Below the pieces are notes generated by a model, which had not been told where the DNA came from, made no database searches, and worked only from the letters and a program-made list of their open reading frames with translations. This document shows, piece after piece, positions 52,108-60,261 of a DNA stretch of 64,000 nucleotides (positions are counted from its first letter, which is position 1; each line of letters begins with the position of its first letter). The translations under genes and the position numbers were made by a program. The DNA comes from Thalassobellus citreus. GTDB taxonomy: Bacteria > Bacteroidota > Bacteroidia > Flavobacteriales > Flavobacteriaceae. Where the stretch lies: positions 186,001 through 250,000 of the forward strand of contig NZ_JBISCC010000127.1 in the NCBI RefSeq assembly GCF_044385915.1, in the 5' to 3' direction.

Positions 52108-52764
52108 ATGTTAGATTATGAAAAGTATAATAAATGGTTAAAGAGCAATAAATGGACATCTTCTTTGCTTGTAATTCTTAGTGTTTTGGGTATAGCAAGT
52201 CAAACTACAGGATATTTTAAAGAATTTTTTCTTGAAGAAGATTTAATCACTTATGATATAATTAATATTAATCTTGACAATTACAAAGTTAAAGCCGAAG
52301 TTTTAGAAGAAGGATTCGCTATGGGAAATAATATATTTGAAATTCCTATAGACTCTATTGTTCTAAATGATTTTACAACTAAAATAGAAAGTAATCCTAA
52401 TAATATTTATTTTATTCGTGTTAAAGGAGAAACTCCCATAAACTCTCTTTGGATTGGAGGTGCTTCAGAAAAAAATAAATTTAGTTTAAAACTAGGCACT
52501 GCTTTTTATGATTCTAAAATTCTTCATTTCCCTAATATAAATGAACTTTCTGGGTGGAATACCTTTCATGATTCTCCAAACACTTCGTCTTCAAATTTTG
52601 TGGTTTTTCAAGGGTTTTTTCACTTAGCTCATTTTAGAGAAAAGCAGGATATGTCTAATCAATATAAAATATCAACCGTAGAGCCAGATCAAGATATTGC
52701 TAAAAATACGTTGAAAATTCTAAAAGAAATGGATGAAGACGGAGTCGTTAATTTTATGAATTAA
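52108..52764 (+). CDS. Hypothetical membrane-anchored protein, 218 residues
   Basis: I do not recognise this protein. It has a short basic N-terminus (YNKWLKSNKW), one membrane helix at about residues 17-34 (SSLLVILSVLGIASQTTGYF), then a soluble domain with mixed beta structure (LDNYKVKAEVLEEGFAMGN, PINSLWIGGASEKNKFSLKLG, NFVVFQGFFHLAHF). It has no cysteines or known catalytic motif. Upstream are 225 bases of plain AT-rich sequence. Its stop overlaps that of the convergent tag gene. It looks like a lineage-specific accessory gene. Confidence 0.55.
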   Translation: MLDYEKYNKWLKSNKWTSSLLVILSVLGIASQTTGYFKEFFLEEDLITYDIININLDNYKVKAEVLEEGFAMGNNIFEIPIDSIVLNDFTTKIESNPNNIYFIRVKGETPINSLWIGGASEKNKFSLKLGTAFYDSKILHFPNINELSGWNTFHDSPNTSSSNFVVFQGFFHLAHFREKQDMSNQYKISTVEPDQDIAKNTLKILKEMDEDGVVNFMN

Positions 52765-53324
52765 ACCTCATCATACCTAAAACAACTTTCTATATGATCA
52801 TTCACCATGCCGGTAGCTTGCATATGTGCATATACAACGGTAGAACCAACAAACTTAAAACCGCGTTTTTTTAAGTCTTTACTTAGGTCATCACTTATAG
52901 CTGTTGTTGCAGGTACATCTTGCATGGTTTTGTGTTTGTTTTTTATGGGTTTGCCATCAACAAAACCCCAAATGTATTTACTAAAACTGCCAAATTCATC
53001 TTGTATTTTCATAAAGGCTTTTGCATTGGTAACAGTCGCATTTACTTTTAATTTATTTCTTATAATACCTGCATCTTGTAAAAGCGAATCAATTTTGTCT
53101 TGTTGGTAGGTAGCTATTTTTTTGTAATCAAAATTATCAAAGGCCATTCTAAAGTTTTCACGCTTACGCAAAACGGTTATCCAACTTAAGCCAGCTTGAA
53201 AGGTTTCTAAAATTAAAAATTCAAAAAGTGTGGCATCATCATAAACGGGAACGCCCCATTCTTTATCGTGATATGCTTCATATAAAGCATCGCCTTTACA
53301 CCAATTGCATCTATGTTTTTCCAT
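52761..53324 (-). CDS. tag: DNA-3-methyladenine glycosylase I
   Basis: This 187-residue repair glycosylase excises 3-methyladenine from alkylated DNA. The start is ATG at 53324 (MEKHRCNWCKGDALYEAYHD), which is the usual Tag beginning with its zinc-binding Cys; the longer frame from 53375 is not supported. Other motifs are KEWGVPVYDDATLFEFLILETFQAGLSWITVLRKRENFR, and near the end FVGSTVVYAHMQATGMVNDHIESC with the His and Cys zinc ligands. It is a single gene. Confidence 0.94.
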   Translation of the reverse strand: MEKHRCNWCKGDALYEAYHDKEWGVPVYDDATLFEFLILETFQAGLSWITVLRKRENFRMAFDNFDYKKIATYQQDKIDSLLQDAGIIRNKLKVNATVTNAKAFMKIQDEFGSFSKYIWGFVDGKPIKNKHKTMQDVPATTAISDDLSKDLKKRGFKFVGSTVVYAHMQATGMVNDHIESCFRYDEV

Positions 53325-53428
53325 GTTAATTTTATTAAAATGTAAGGAGTTAAAATAAAGCATGACAAAAGTCATCTTAATTAAAACACCAAGATACTAA
53401 TTTTGTGTAATCCAAAATAAATTATATT

Positions 53429-54046
53429 ATGAGCTCAATTATAGAAACTAGTTTGCAAAAAGGCATATCTTATCAGGCTTACAGAGAGTTGGTTAAGTAT
53501 TTAGTGGATGAGAAGTCGAATACAGGAGATGAAAAAACAAAAACATTAGCAAACTATACAAAGCTTAATGATAAACGTATGAAGCGTTGGGATAAAACCA
53601 TAAAAATATCGGAAGCTTCAAAACGCAAGATTAACGAATTTCGTCATCATATTACTTGGTTAGTTATTACCGAAAGTTGGTGTGGAGACGCAGCACATAT
53701 ATTGCCTGCAATAAATAAGATCTCTGAATTGAGTTCTTATATTGAAATGAAAATTGTGACTCGCGATGAGAATAAGGAGTTAATGGATGCTTTTTTAACT
53801 CATGGTACACGTTCTGTTCCTAAGTTAATTATGATTGATGATGAAACAGGTGAAGTTTTAAATACCTACGGACCACGACCAAGTGAAGCGGCAAGCTATG
53901 TAAGTAGATTTAAGGCTGAAAATGGTAAATTAACCTCAGCATTTAAAGAAGATTTACAACATTGGTATAATGATGATAAAGGACAAAATATTATTCAGGA
54001 TGTTACCGAAATGCTTTGTCAGCTAGAACCTAATGTTTGCCAATAA
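53429..54046 (+). CDS. Thioredoxin family protein with single active-site Cys
   Basis: This is a 205-residue cytosolic protein with a thioredoxin-like fold (Thioredoxin_9 type). The active-site loop reads ESWCGDAAH, with only the first Cys of the usual CxxC, so it is not a standard disulfide reductase. The cis-Pro motif is HGTRSVPKLIMID, and GEVLNTYGPRPSEA follows. A TAATTTTG box at 53398-53405 could be the -7 element. It may be a monothiol redox or bacillithiol-related protein; the exact role is unknown. Confidence 0.82.
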   Translation: MSSIIETSLQKGISYQAYRELVKYLVDEKSNTGDEKTKTLANYTKLNDKRMKRWDKTIKISEASKRKINEFRHHITWLVITESWCGDAAHILPAINKISELSSYIEMKIVTRDENKELMDAFLTHGTRSVPKLIMIDDETGEVLNTYGPRPSEAASYVSRFKAENGKLTSAFKEDLQHWYNDDKGQNIIQDVTEMLCQLEPNVCQ

Positions 54047-54746
54047 AATAAAATGTGATAGACCCTATTTGAGATTTTTTTGATGCATCTGCACTAAATT
54101 GAGATTTTTTTGCATAATCTAAAGCATGCTCAATTAAGCATTTATTTGTAGAATTTGAAGATGTATTTACATAAGCATCTACTACATTTCCTTTATTGTT
54201 TACAGTAATATTTATAACAATTTTACCGTCAACTTCACAAAGGTAAACCGGTATGGGAATATGTACTTTTGTTCTATTTGTTAACGAAAAGCTTATGGTA
54301 CTTTTAGAATTGTTACTAGCTTCTTTTTGTTTTTTTAATAAATCATTGACTTTGTCAAAAGAAGAAAGTTCATCTTTATTTACTTTAGAAACATCCGTTA
54401 ACTCATAGGTTTTTGTATAAGCTTCTTTGCTTTCCATTGTATTGCTTTCTCTAGGAACATAATCTTCTGGAGGCGCAATTAGTTTGTAGGCTTGCGCAAA
54501 GTGTTTGTTTTTTTGAGTTTCGTTAAAGGCTTTGTTGGTTTCAGCTTTACTAGCGTTTAATTTTTCTAAAGCTTCTAGTGTTTTAACCTCTTCTTCGGTT
54601 AGTTCTTTTTCAGGTTCTATTTCATAATAACTTTCAGAAGCTAATTCATTGTGCTGTTTTAAACTTAAATTGAAAACAGACAGCATCACGGTTCCAGTAA
54701 TAAGAAGCGTTATGAGTAGGGCTTTATGTTGATTTGTTAGGTTCAA
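54030..54746 (-). CDS. TonB-like energy transducer protein
   Basis: This 238-residue protein has a single N-terminal membrane helix (LLITLLITGTVMLSVFNLSL). A charged periplasmic spacer of about 120 residues rich in Glu and Lys follows, then a C-terminal domain with YLCEVDGKIVINITVNNKGNVVDAYVN, ALDYAKKSQF and GSITFYF. This matches the TonB C-terminal fold that couples proton motive force to outer-membrane receptors. No ExbB/ExbD genes are adjacent. It lies last in a minus-strand run after uppP and truB. Assignment as a true TonB rather than a TonB-like structural protein is uncertain. Confidence 0.7.
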   Translation of the reverse strand: MNLTNQHKALLITLLITGTVMLSVFNLSLKQHNELASESYYEIEPEKELTEEEVKTLEALEKLNASKAETNKAFNETQKNKHFAQAYKLIAPPEDYVPRESNTMESKEAYTKTYELTDVSKVNKDELSSFDKVNDLLKKQKEASNNSKSTISFSLTNRTKVHIPIPVYLCEVDGKIVINITVNNKGNVVDAYVNTSSNSTNKCLIEHALDYAKKSQFSADASKKSQIGSITFYFIGKH

Positions 54747-54797
54747 ATCGATTTATTTATAGCAAATATTTAATGAATATACGTAAATTTAAAAAAC

Positions 54798-55490
54798 TTA
54801 GCCTTTAAGAGACTTGATAAAGGCTTCTATAGATACACCATTAGTAACATTAAAATCACCAATTTTTGTGCGACGTAAAGCCGATAAATGGCCTCCAGAG
54901 TTTAAGGCTTTGCCAAAATCGTTTGCTAATGAGCGTATGTAAGTACCTTTGCTGCAAACTACTCTAAAGTCTATATTTAAACCATCAATTTTTGTGATTT
55001 CAAATTCTGAAATTGAAACGGTTCTAGATTTTATTTCAACAGTTTCTCCTGCTCTAGCATATTCGTATAAACGTTTTCCGTCTTTTTTTAATGCTGAAAA
55101 TACGGGCGGAAATTGTTGAATCTCTCCTGTAAATTGTGCTGTTGTTTTATGAATTAAATCGTCTGTAATATGTGCTGTTGGAAAGGTTTCGTTTATCTCC
55201 GATTCTAAATCGTATGAAGGTGTAGTGCTTCCTAAAACAATAGTGCCAGTGTATTCTTTTATTTGACCTTGAAACGTGTCAATTTGTTTGGTCATTTTGC
55301 CAGTGCAAATAACTAATAACCCAGTAGCTAAAGGGTCTAAAGTGCCAGCATGACCTACTTTTATTTTTTTTATGTTGAAAGCTTGACGGATTTCCCAACG
55401 TAGTTTGTTAACCACTTGAAAAGAGGTCCAATTAAGAGGCTTGTCAATTAATAGAACGTGTCCGGATAGGTAGTCTTCGGCAGTTTTCAT
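54798..55490 (-). CDS. truB: tRNA pseudouridine(55) synthase
   Basis: This 230-residue enzyme makes pseudouridine 55 in the T-loop of tRNAs. The N-terminal LLIDKPLNWTSFQVVNKLR and the catalytic Asp in KVGHAGTLDPLATGLLVICTG are diagnostic. PPVFSALKKDGKRLYEYARAGETVEI and the phrase CSKGTYIRSLANDFGKAL complete the match. Its start lies 3 bases after the uppP stop, so it is co-transcribed with it. Confidence 0.96.
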   Translation of the reverse strand: MKTAEDYLSGHVLLIDKPLNWTSFQVVNKLRWEIRQAFNIKKIKVGHAGTLDPLATGLLVICTGKMTKQIDTFQGQIKEYTGTIVLGSTTPSYDLESEINETFPTAHITDDLIHKTTAQFTGEIQQFPPVFSALKKDGKRLYEYARAGETVEIKSRTVSISEFEITKIDGLNIDFRVVCSKGTYIRSLANDFGKALNSGGHLSALRRTKIGDFNVTNGVSIEAFIKSLKG

Positions 55491-55493
55491 TTT

Positions 55494-56288
55494 TTAATTC
55501 ATTAATGAATAACCAATAGCTATAATGCCAACAATAGCACAGTAAATGGCAAAATATGAGAGTTTACTCTTTTTAACAAGAGATATCATCCAAGTACATG
55601 CAAATAAACCAGCAACAAAGGCGGCTACGAATCCTATTGAAAGCGACGTGAAGTTTCCACTATCATAAGTTAAATCGCCACTTAAAACATCTTTAGCAAT
55701 CTTGCCGAAAATTAAGGGTACTACCATTAAAAATGAAAAACGTGCAGCTTTAGTTTTGTCGTTACCAAGTAAAACTGATGTAGATATAGTTGCTCCCGAA
55801 CGCGAAATACCTGGAAGCATCGCAATAGCTTGAGATATGCCTATTACAAAGGCGTTTTTAAAAGACACTTTTTTGTCTGTATCTTTTGCTTTATCAGCTA
55901 GAAATAATAAAATAGCTGTAATTATTAACATGAAACCAACAAGTAGAATATTACCACCAAAAAGTGCTTCTAATTGCTCTTCAAAAAACAATCCAACTAC
56001 TACGGCTGGAATCATTGAGATCGCTATTTTAGATATGAATTCTAAATCGTCGTTCCATTTAAACTTTAAAGCGCCTTTTATTAGGTCTAAAATATCTTTT
56101 CTAAAAACAACTATAGTACTTAAGGCTGTTGCAAAATGTAAAACCACTGTTAAAAGAAGGCTTTCTTCTGGCACAGAATTATCGCCAAGAATAGCTTTTC
56201 CAATTTCTAAATGCCCGCTAGATGATACAGGTAAAAATTCAGTAAGTCCTTGAATAATACCAAGAATGATTGAGTCTATTATATCCAT
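55494..56288 (-). CDS. uppP: Undecaprenyl-diphosphatase
   Basis: This 264-residue integral membrane phosphatase (BacA family) recycles undecaprenyl pyrophosphate for cell-wall synthesis. It has about eight helices. The two catalytic motifs are intact: GIIQGLTEFLPVSSSGHLEIG near the N-terminus and AMLPGISRSGATIST in the middle. It is the first gene of a minus-strand run with truB and the TonB-like gene. Confidence 0.96.
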   Translation of the reverse strand: MDIIDSIILGIIQGLTEFLPVSSSGHLEIGKAILGDNSVPEESLLLTVVLHFATALSTIVVFRKDILDLIKGALKFKWNDDLEFISKIAISMIPAVVVGLFFEEQLEALFGGNILLVGFMLIITAILLFLADKAKDTDKKVSFKNAFVIGISQAIAMLPGISRSGATISTSVLLGNDKTKAARFSFLMVVPLIFGKIAKDVLSGDLTYDSGNFTSLSIGFVAAFVAGLFACTWMISLVKKSKLSYFAIYCAIVGIIAIGYSLMN

Positions 56289-56339
56289 GACGCAAAAATA
56301 TTAAAATAGAGCTAGTAAAGTGTATTTATAACAAATATT

Positions 56340-57362
56340 TCACGCTTTAAAAGTTGAATCTCTAATTATAAGATTTCCTTTTATTTCTATCATTTTATTA
56401 CTAACGCTATCTGTTACGCTTTCTATTTCTTCTATTAAATATTTAACAGATGTTTTACCAATAGTTTCTCCAGGTTGGTCTATGGTTGTAAGTTTTGGTT
56501 CAATAATAGTAGAATTTATGTTATTGCTAAATCCAACTACAGCAATGTCTTCAGGTATTTTAATATCAAATTTATTTAATGTTTTAATTACCCCAATTGC
56601 TGCACTATCTGTTATAGTAAAAATAGCGTCTGGTCTTTTTTTAAAGCTAAGCAATAAGTTTGTCATTCTTTTCCCTTGTTGTAAAGAAATATCATCAACA
56701 CTTATAATTATTTTTTCATCAACTTCAATATGATGTTCTTTTAAGGCTCTTAAATAACCAGCATATCTTTTTTCAGAATTATATGAAAACTCTCTTTCTT
56801 TAATAATAGCAATTCTTTTTTTTCCAATATTTATTAAATGTTCAACAGCATTAAAAGCGGCTTCTTCATCGTTAATAGTTATTTGTGTACAGGGAATTTT
56901 AGTTGAGACTTTATCAAATAAAATAAAAGGAACCGTGTTTAGGGTTGGCAAAATTTTATCGATATCTTTTGTCATTTTGGTTAGCGATGCTAAAATACCA
57001 TCTACTCCAAATTGTATCATGGTATCTAGCATTTCTGTTTGCTTTGTTACATCGTTATTAGACTCTGAGATAATTACCCGATAGCCTCTTTTTGATGCTT
57101 CTTCAAGAATACCTCTAACAATAGTGGTTGTGAAATAGTGCGTAATATTAGGCACTATAACACCTATAATGTTTGTTCTGTGTTTTCTAAAGCCTTTTGC
57201 AAAAAGATTTGGAACGTAATGCATAGAATGAGCTAATTTTTTAACTTTTTCTTTAGTGTCCTCACTAATATCGGGATGGTCATTAAGAGCCCTTGAAACT
57301 GTAGAGATAGATAAATTAAGTATTTCAGCTAACTTTTTTAAAGTAATAATTTCTTTTTTCAT
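56340..57362 (-). CDS. LacI family transcriptional regulator of the glycosylglycerate locus
   Basis: This is a 340-residue sugar-type repressor. The N-terminal helix-turn-helix ITLKKLAEILNLSISTVSRALNDHPDISEDT is complete with the hinge YVPNLFAKGFR. It is followed by a periplasmic-binding-protein-like effector domain (IIGVIVPNITHYFTTTIVRGI, GVDGILASL, AVVGFSNN, TTIDQPGETIG). It is divergent from a TonB receptor and has a perfect palindrome of LacI type 42 bases beyond its start codon. Control of the downstream hydrolase/transporter/kinase genes, and of itself, is inferred. Confidence 0.93.
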   Translation of the reverse strand: MKKEIITLKKLAEILNLSISTVSRALNDHPDISEDTKEKVKKLAHSMHYVPNLFAKGFRKHRTNIIGVIVPNITHYFTTTIVRGILEEASKRGYRVIISESNNDVTKQTEMLDTMIQFGVDGILASLTKMTKDIDKILPTLNTVPFILFDKVSTKIPCTQITINDEEAAFNAVEHLINIGKKRIAIIKEREFSYNSEKRYAGYLRALKEHHIEVDEKIIISVDDISLQQGKRMTNLLLSFKKRPDAIFTITDSAAIGVIKTLNKFDIKIPEDIAVVGFSNNINSTIIEPKLTTIDQPGETIGKTSVKYLIEEIESVTDSVSNKMIEIKGNLIIRDSTFKA

Positions 57363-57390
57363 AGGTCTTTAATTTGTTAAAAAATACAAT

Positions 57391-57415
57391 ATCAAACGTT
57401 GCCGCAAACGTTTGC
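57391..57415. promoter_or_regulatory. LacI-type operator (GCAAACGTTTGC) with adjacent partial copy
   Basis: GCAAACGTTTGC at 57404-57415 is a perfect 12-base palindrome with the central CG of LacI-family operators. An imperfect copy, TCAAACGTTGC, abuts it on the left at 57393. They lie between the divergent regulator and the receptor gene. Confidence 0.85.
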
Positions 57416-57433
57416 ATGTAAATATCGTAATAA

Positions 57434-57469
57434 TTTGATGTTTTTATTGTGTAATCATCTATAAATTTG
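57434..57469 (+). promoter_or_regulatory. Candidate promoter of the receptor operon
   Basis: TTTG at 57434-57437 and TAAATTTG at 57462-57469 match the Bacteroidota -33/-7 boxes, with a spacer of 24 bases, slightly long. The operator palindrome lies just upstream. Confidence 0.5.
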
Positions 57470-57496
57470 ACTTAAATTTAACTAATTCTAAATAAA

Positions 57497-60175
57497 ATGA
57501 AAAAAACTATTTTAACACTATTATGCCTTTTTAGCATTTCAGTAATGTTTTCGCAAACTAAAATTTCGGGAACTATTAATGATAAATCAGGTGTGCCAAT
57601 TACAGGGGCTAACATTCTAATATTAGAAAGTACTTCTGGAACGACTTCAGATTTTGATGGGAAGTTTAGTTTTACTACCAATGTTACAGGTACTCAAACT
57701 TTACAAATAACTTACTTAGGTTATTTAACTCAAGAGAAATCAATTAATCTTGATAGCAGCCCTGTTAATTTACAAATTGTAATGGAGGAAGGAAGTAATT
57801 CTTTAGATGAAGTTGTTTTAACAGCATCTGCAACATTTAGATCACAAAAAGAAACACCAATGTCTATTAGTTCGATAAAGCAAAAAGAAATAACCAAGCT
57901 TTCTGCAAATAGTCAAGCTGATATTATTAGAAGTATTCCAGGGATTACTGCTGAAGGTGGTGGTGGAGAAACTGCTACAAATGTTTTTGTAAGAGGTTTG
58001 CCTTCTGGAGGACAATATGTGTTTAACCCATTGCAATATGATGGTATGCCATTAATGAGCACTTTTGGTTTAAATTCATCTGCACATGACGTGTATGCAA
58101 GACCAGATATAGGTTTTAAAGGTGTTGAATTTGTTCGTGGTGGTGCTGCAGTATTATATGGAGCAGGATCTGTCGCTGGTATTATTAATTATACTAGTAA
58201 AACAGGAGATTCTAACCCAGGAAATATTGTTAATGTAGAATGGGCAGATAAGGGGCGTTTAAAAACCGATTTTTATACAGGTGGAAAATTAGGAGGAGAA
58301 GATTCTAATACATACTATGCGTTTACAGGTTTTGTTAGAAAAGATGATGGGCCAATAGAAACAGGATTACCAACTAAAGGAGTTCAGTTTAGAGCCAATA
58401 TTAAAAAGAAATTTGAAAATGGATCATTTACAGTTCATGGACAATTTATAAATGATAAAGCACAATTTTTTATGCCTTTACCATTAGAAGGAGGAAGTAG
58501 AACCAGACTTACTGGTAACGATGGTAAGGATGTTTCTCAGTTATTGTCAGGTGAATTAGCTCATACATCATTTTTAACACCAGGAGGTGTTTATGAAAGC
58601 CCAATAGAAGATGGTGTTTTTACACAAGGAGGTTATTTAATGGCAGATTTTAATTATAACTTCTCTGATGATTTAGTGTTTAAATCTAAAGTGAAATATG
58701 CAAATTATAAGCACAATTTTGCCTTGTATATAGGAGGTAATGGAGCTAGTCCAAACCCAATAACATTAAACGACTATGTTGCTAATTTAGCGCCAGGTAA
58801 TCAAGGGTATACAGCTCAATATCAAGGAATGTCTACAGATATAAGCGGGAATGATTTGGTTATCGATAATTTGCATATTGACAGATTGCGTCCTATGACA
58901 GATTATTCAGGAGAAGCATCTTTAACTAAAACATTAGAAGGGACAAGTGGAACGCATAATATTACAGGAGGTGTGTTTTTAGCTCGTACTGAAGCTGAAG
59001 ATGTAAATTACCAATACCGGGTTTTATCTGAATTTAATAATAATCCAAAACTAGTTAATTTAAGTTATGTTGATGCAGGAGGAAATGATGTTACTTTTTC
59101 AAAAGGTGGATTATATAATAGGATAGGAATGACTTCAAATAAATTTTTATCTCAAAATAAGTCAGCTTTTTATTTAACTGATGAGATGGTGTTTAATAAA
59201 TGGCGTTTTGATGTTGGGTTTAGAATTGAGAGTACCGAAGGGACTTTTAGTAATGGAAATATAGTAGAAAGTCAAGTTTATGATGATTCTAACTTAACAC
59301 CGGAACTAGCAAATGTACGTTTTGCAGATGGTAGTTTTACAAGAGCTAATGTTAGTGCAACAGATTGGGCAGTGTCATTAGCCGGTTTGTATAAGTTAAA
59401 CGAAAAAGTAAACTTGTATGCTAACTTCTCAAAAGGGTTCTTTTTTCCACAAATTAGAGGGTTTTCTCCTTTAGCAACTGGTGTTACTGGTAGTAAATAT
59501 GATTCAGAAAAAATCATTCAATTTGAAGCAGGTGCAAAAGTAGGAACAGAGAAACTCAAAGGATCGTTGGCAGCATATTATGTTGGGTTGAGCGATAGAA
59601 TAAAAATAGACCAAGGTTTTGTAAGTGGTACTTTAGTAGATTTAACAAGATCTGAACAAAGTACATCAACTGTAGGTATAGAAACAACATTTGATTGGAC
59701 GTTTGCAGATAACTTTAGTTTAAGAGGAACAGCAACATATCAAGATCATGAAATTACTAAAAATGTTTCTACAGATTTAACAAATAATACTTCTTCAACG
59801 GTCAATGAGGGTAATAAGTTGGCAAGACAACCAAACTTTTTAGGGAGTTTAGGTGTAAATTATGATGATGGAGCGTTTGATGCATTGTTATCGTTTAACC
59901 ATACAGGAAGTAAATTTGCAGCAGATAATAATACTGTTGAATTAGATGCAATAACTATTGCGCGTTTAGGTGCTGGTTATATGTTTAAAATGGGAGATAA
60001 TGAAGACAGTAATGATACTTTAAGATTAGGGTTTTCCATATTTAACTTATTTGATGATGATGGTGTAACAGAAGGAGATCCAAGAAACGTTAATCAAGCA
60101 GGTGATGCAGAGTTCTTCTTTGGAAGACCAATTTTACCAAGACGATTTTTTATAACTGCAACGTTCAACTTTTAA
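57497..60175 (+). CDS. TonB-dependent receptor of the glycosylglycerate locus
   Basis: This is an 892-residue outer-membrane receptor. A signal peptide ends SVMFSQ. A CarboxypepD_reg-like domain follows (ISGTINDKSGVPITGANILI ... TYLGYLTQEKS), then the plug (SQADIIRSIPGITAEGGGG, VFVRGLPSGGQYVF, EFVRGGAAVLYGAGSVAGIINY) and a barrel ending PRRFFITATFNF. It has no SusD partner, so it probably imports a small ligand, in line with the encoded hydrolase for a two-unit solute. It follows the LacI operator and is separated from the hydrolase gene by a terminator-like hairpin. Confidence 0.9.
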   Translation: MKKTILTLLCLFSISVMFSQTKISGTINDKSGVPITGANILILESTSGTTSDFDGKFSFTTNVTGTQTLQITYLGYLTQEKSINLDSSPVNLQIVMEEGSNSLDEVVLTASATFRSQKETPMSISSIKQKEITKLSANSQADIIRSIPGITAEGGGGETATNVFVRGLPSGGQYVFNPLQYDGMPLMSTFGLNSSAHDVYARPDIGFKGVEFVRGGAAVLYGAGSVAGIINYTSKTGDSNPGNIVNVEWADKGRLKTDFYTGGKLGGEDSNTYYAFTGFVRKDDGPIETGLPTKGVQFRANIKKKFENGSFTVHGQFINDKAQFFMPLPLEGGSRTRLTGNDGKDVSQLLSGELAHTSFLTPGGVYESPIEDGVFTQGGYLMADFNYNFSDDLVFKSKVKYANYKHNFALYIGGNGASPNPITLNDYVANLAPGNQGYTAQYQGMSTDISGNDLVIDNLHIDRLRPMTDYSGEASLTKTLEGTSGTHNITGGVFLARTEAEDVNYQYRVLSEFNNNPKLVNLSYVDAGGNDVTFSKGGLYNRIGMTSNKFLSQNKSAFYLTDEMVFNKWRFDVGFRIESTEGTFSNGNIVESQVYDDSNLTPELANVRFADGSFTRANVSATDWAVSLAGLYKLNEKVNLYANFSKGFFFPQIRGFSPLATGVTGSKYDSEKIIQFEAGAKVGTEKLKGSLAAYYVGLSDRIKIDQGFVSGTLVDLTRSEQSTSTVGIETTFDWTFADNFSLRGTATYQDHEITKNVSTDLTNNTSSTVNEGNKLARQPNFLGSLGVNYDDGAFDALLSFNHTGSKFAADNNTVELDAITIARLGAGYMFKMGDNEDSNDTLRLGFSIFNLFDDDGVTEGDPRNVNQAGDAEFFFGRPILPRRFFITATFNF

Positions 60176-60208
60176 CCCATATTAATTTAGTTTGAGTTTA
60201 GTTTAATT

Positions 60209-60247
60209 ACTCATCACTTACTGCTAAGTGTAAGTGATGAGTTTTTT
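60209..60247 (+). terminator. Strong hairpin terminator inside the glycosylglycerate locus
   Basis: ACTCATCACTTAC pairs perfectly with GTAAGTGATGAGT (13 bases, 8-base loop), followed by TTTTT. It lies between the receptor and hydrolase genes, so downstream genes depend on read-through or their own promoter. Confidence 0.9.
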
Positions 60248-60261
60248 AGTAAGATATACCT

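Noticed and set aside
53325..53375. Longer N-terminus for Tag
   Set aside because: The known Tag beginning with its zinc Cys motif starts at the ATG at 53324.
57404..57415. Palindrome as an attachment or recombination site
   Set aside because: Its position between a LacI gene and its likely target and the central CG fit an operator, and no integrase is nearby.
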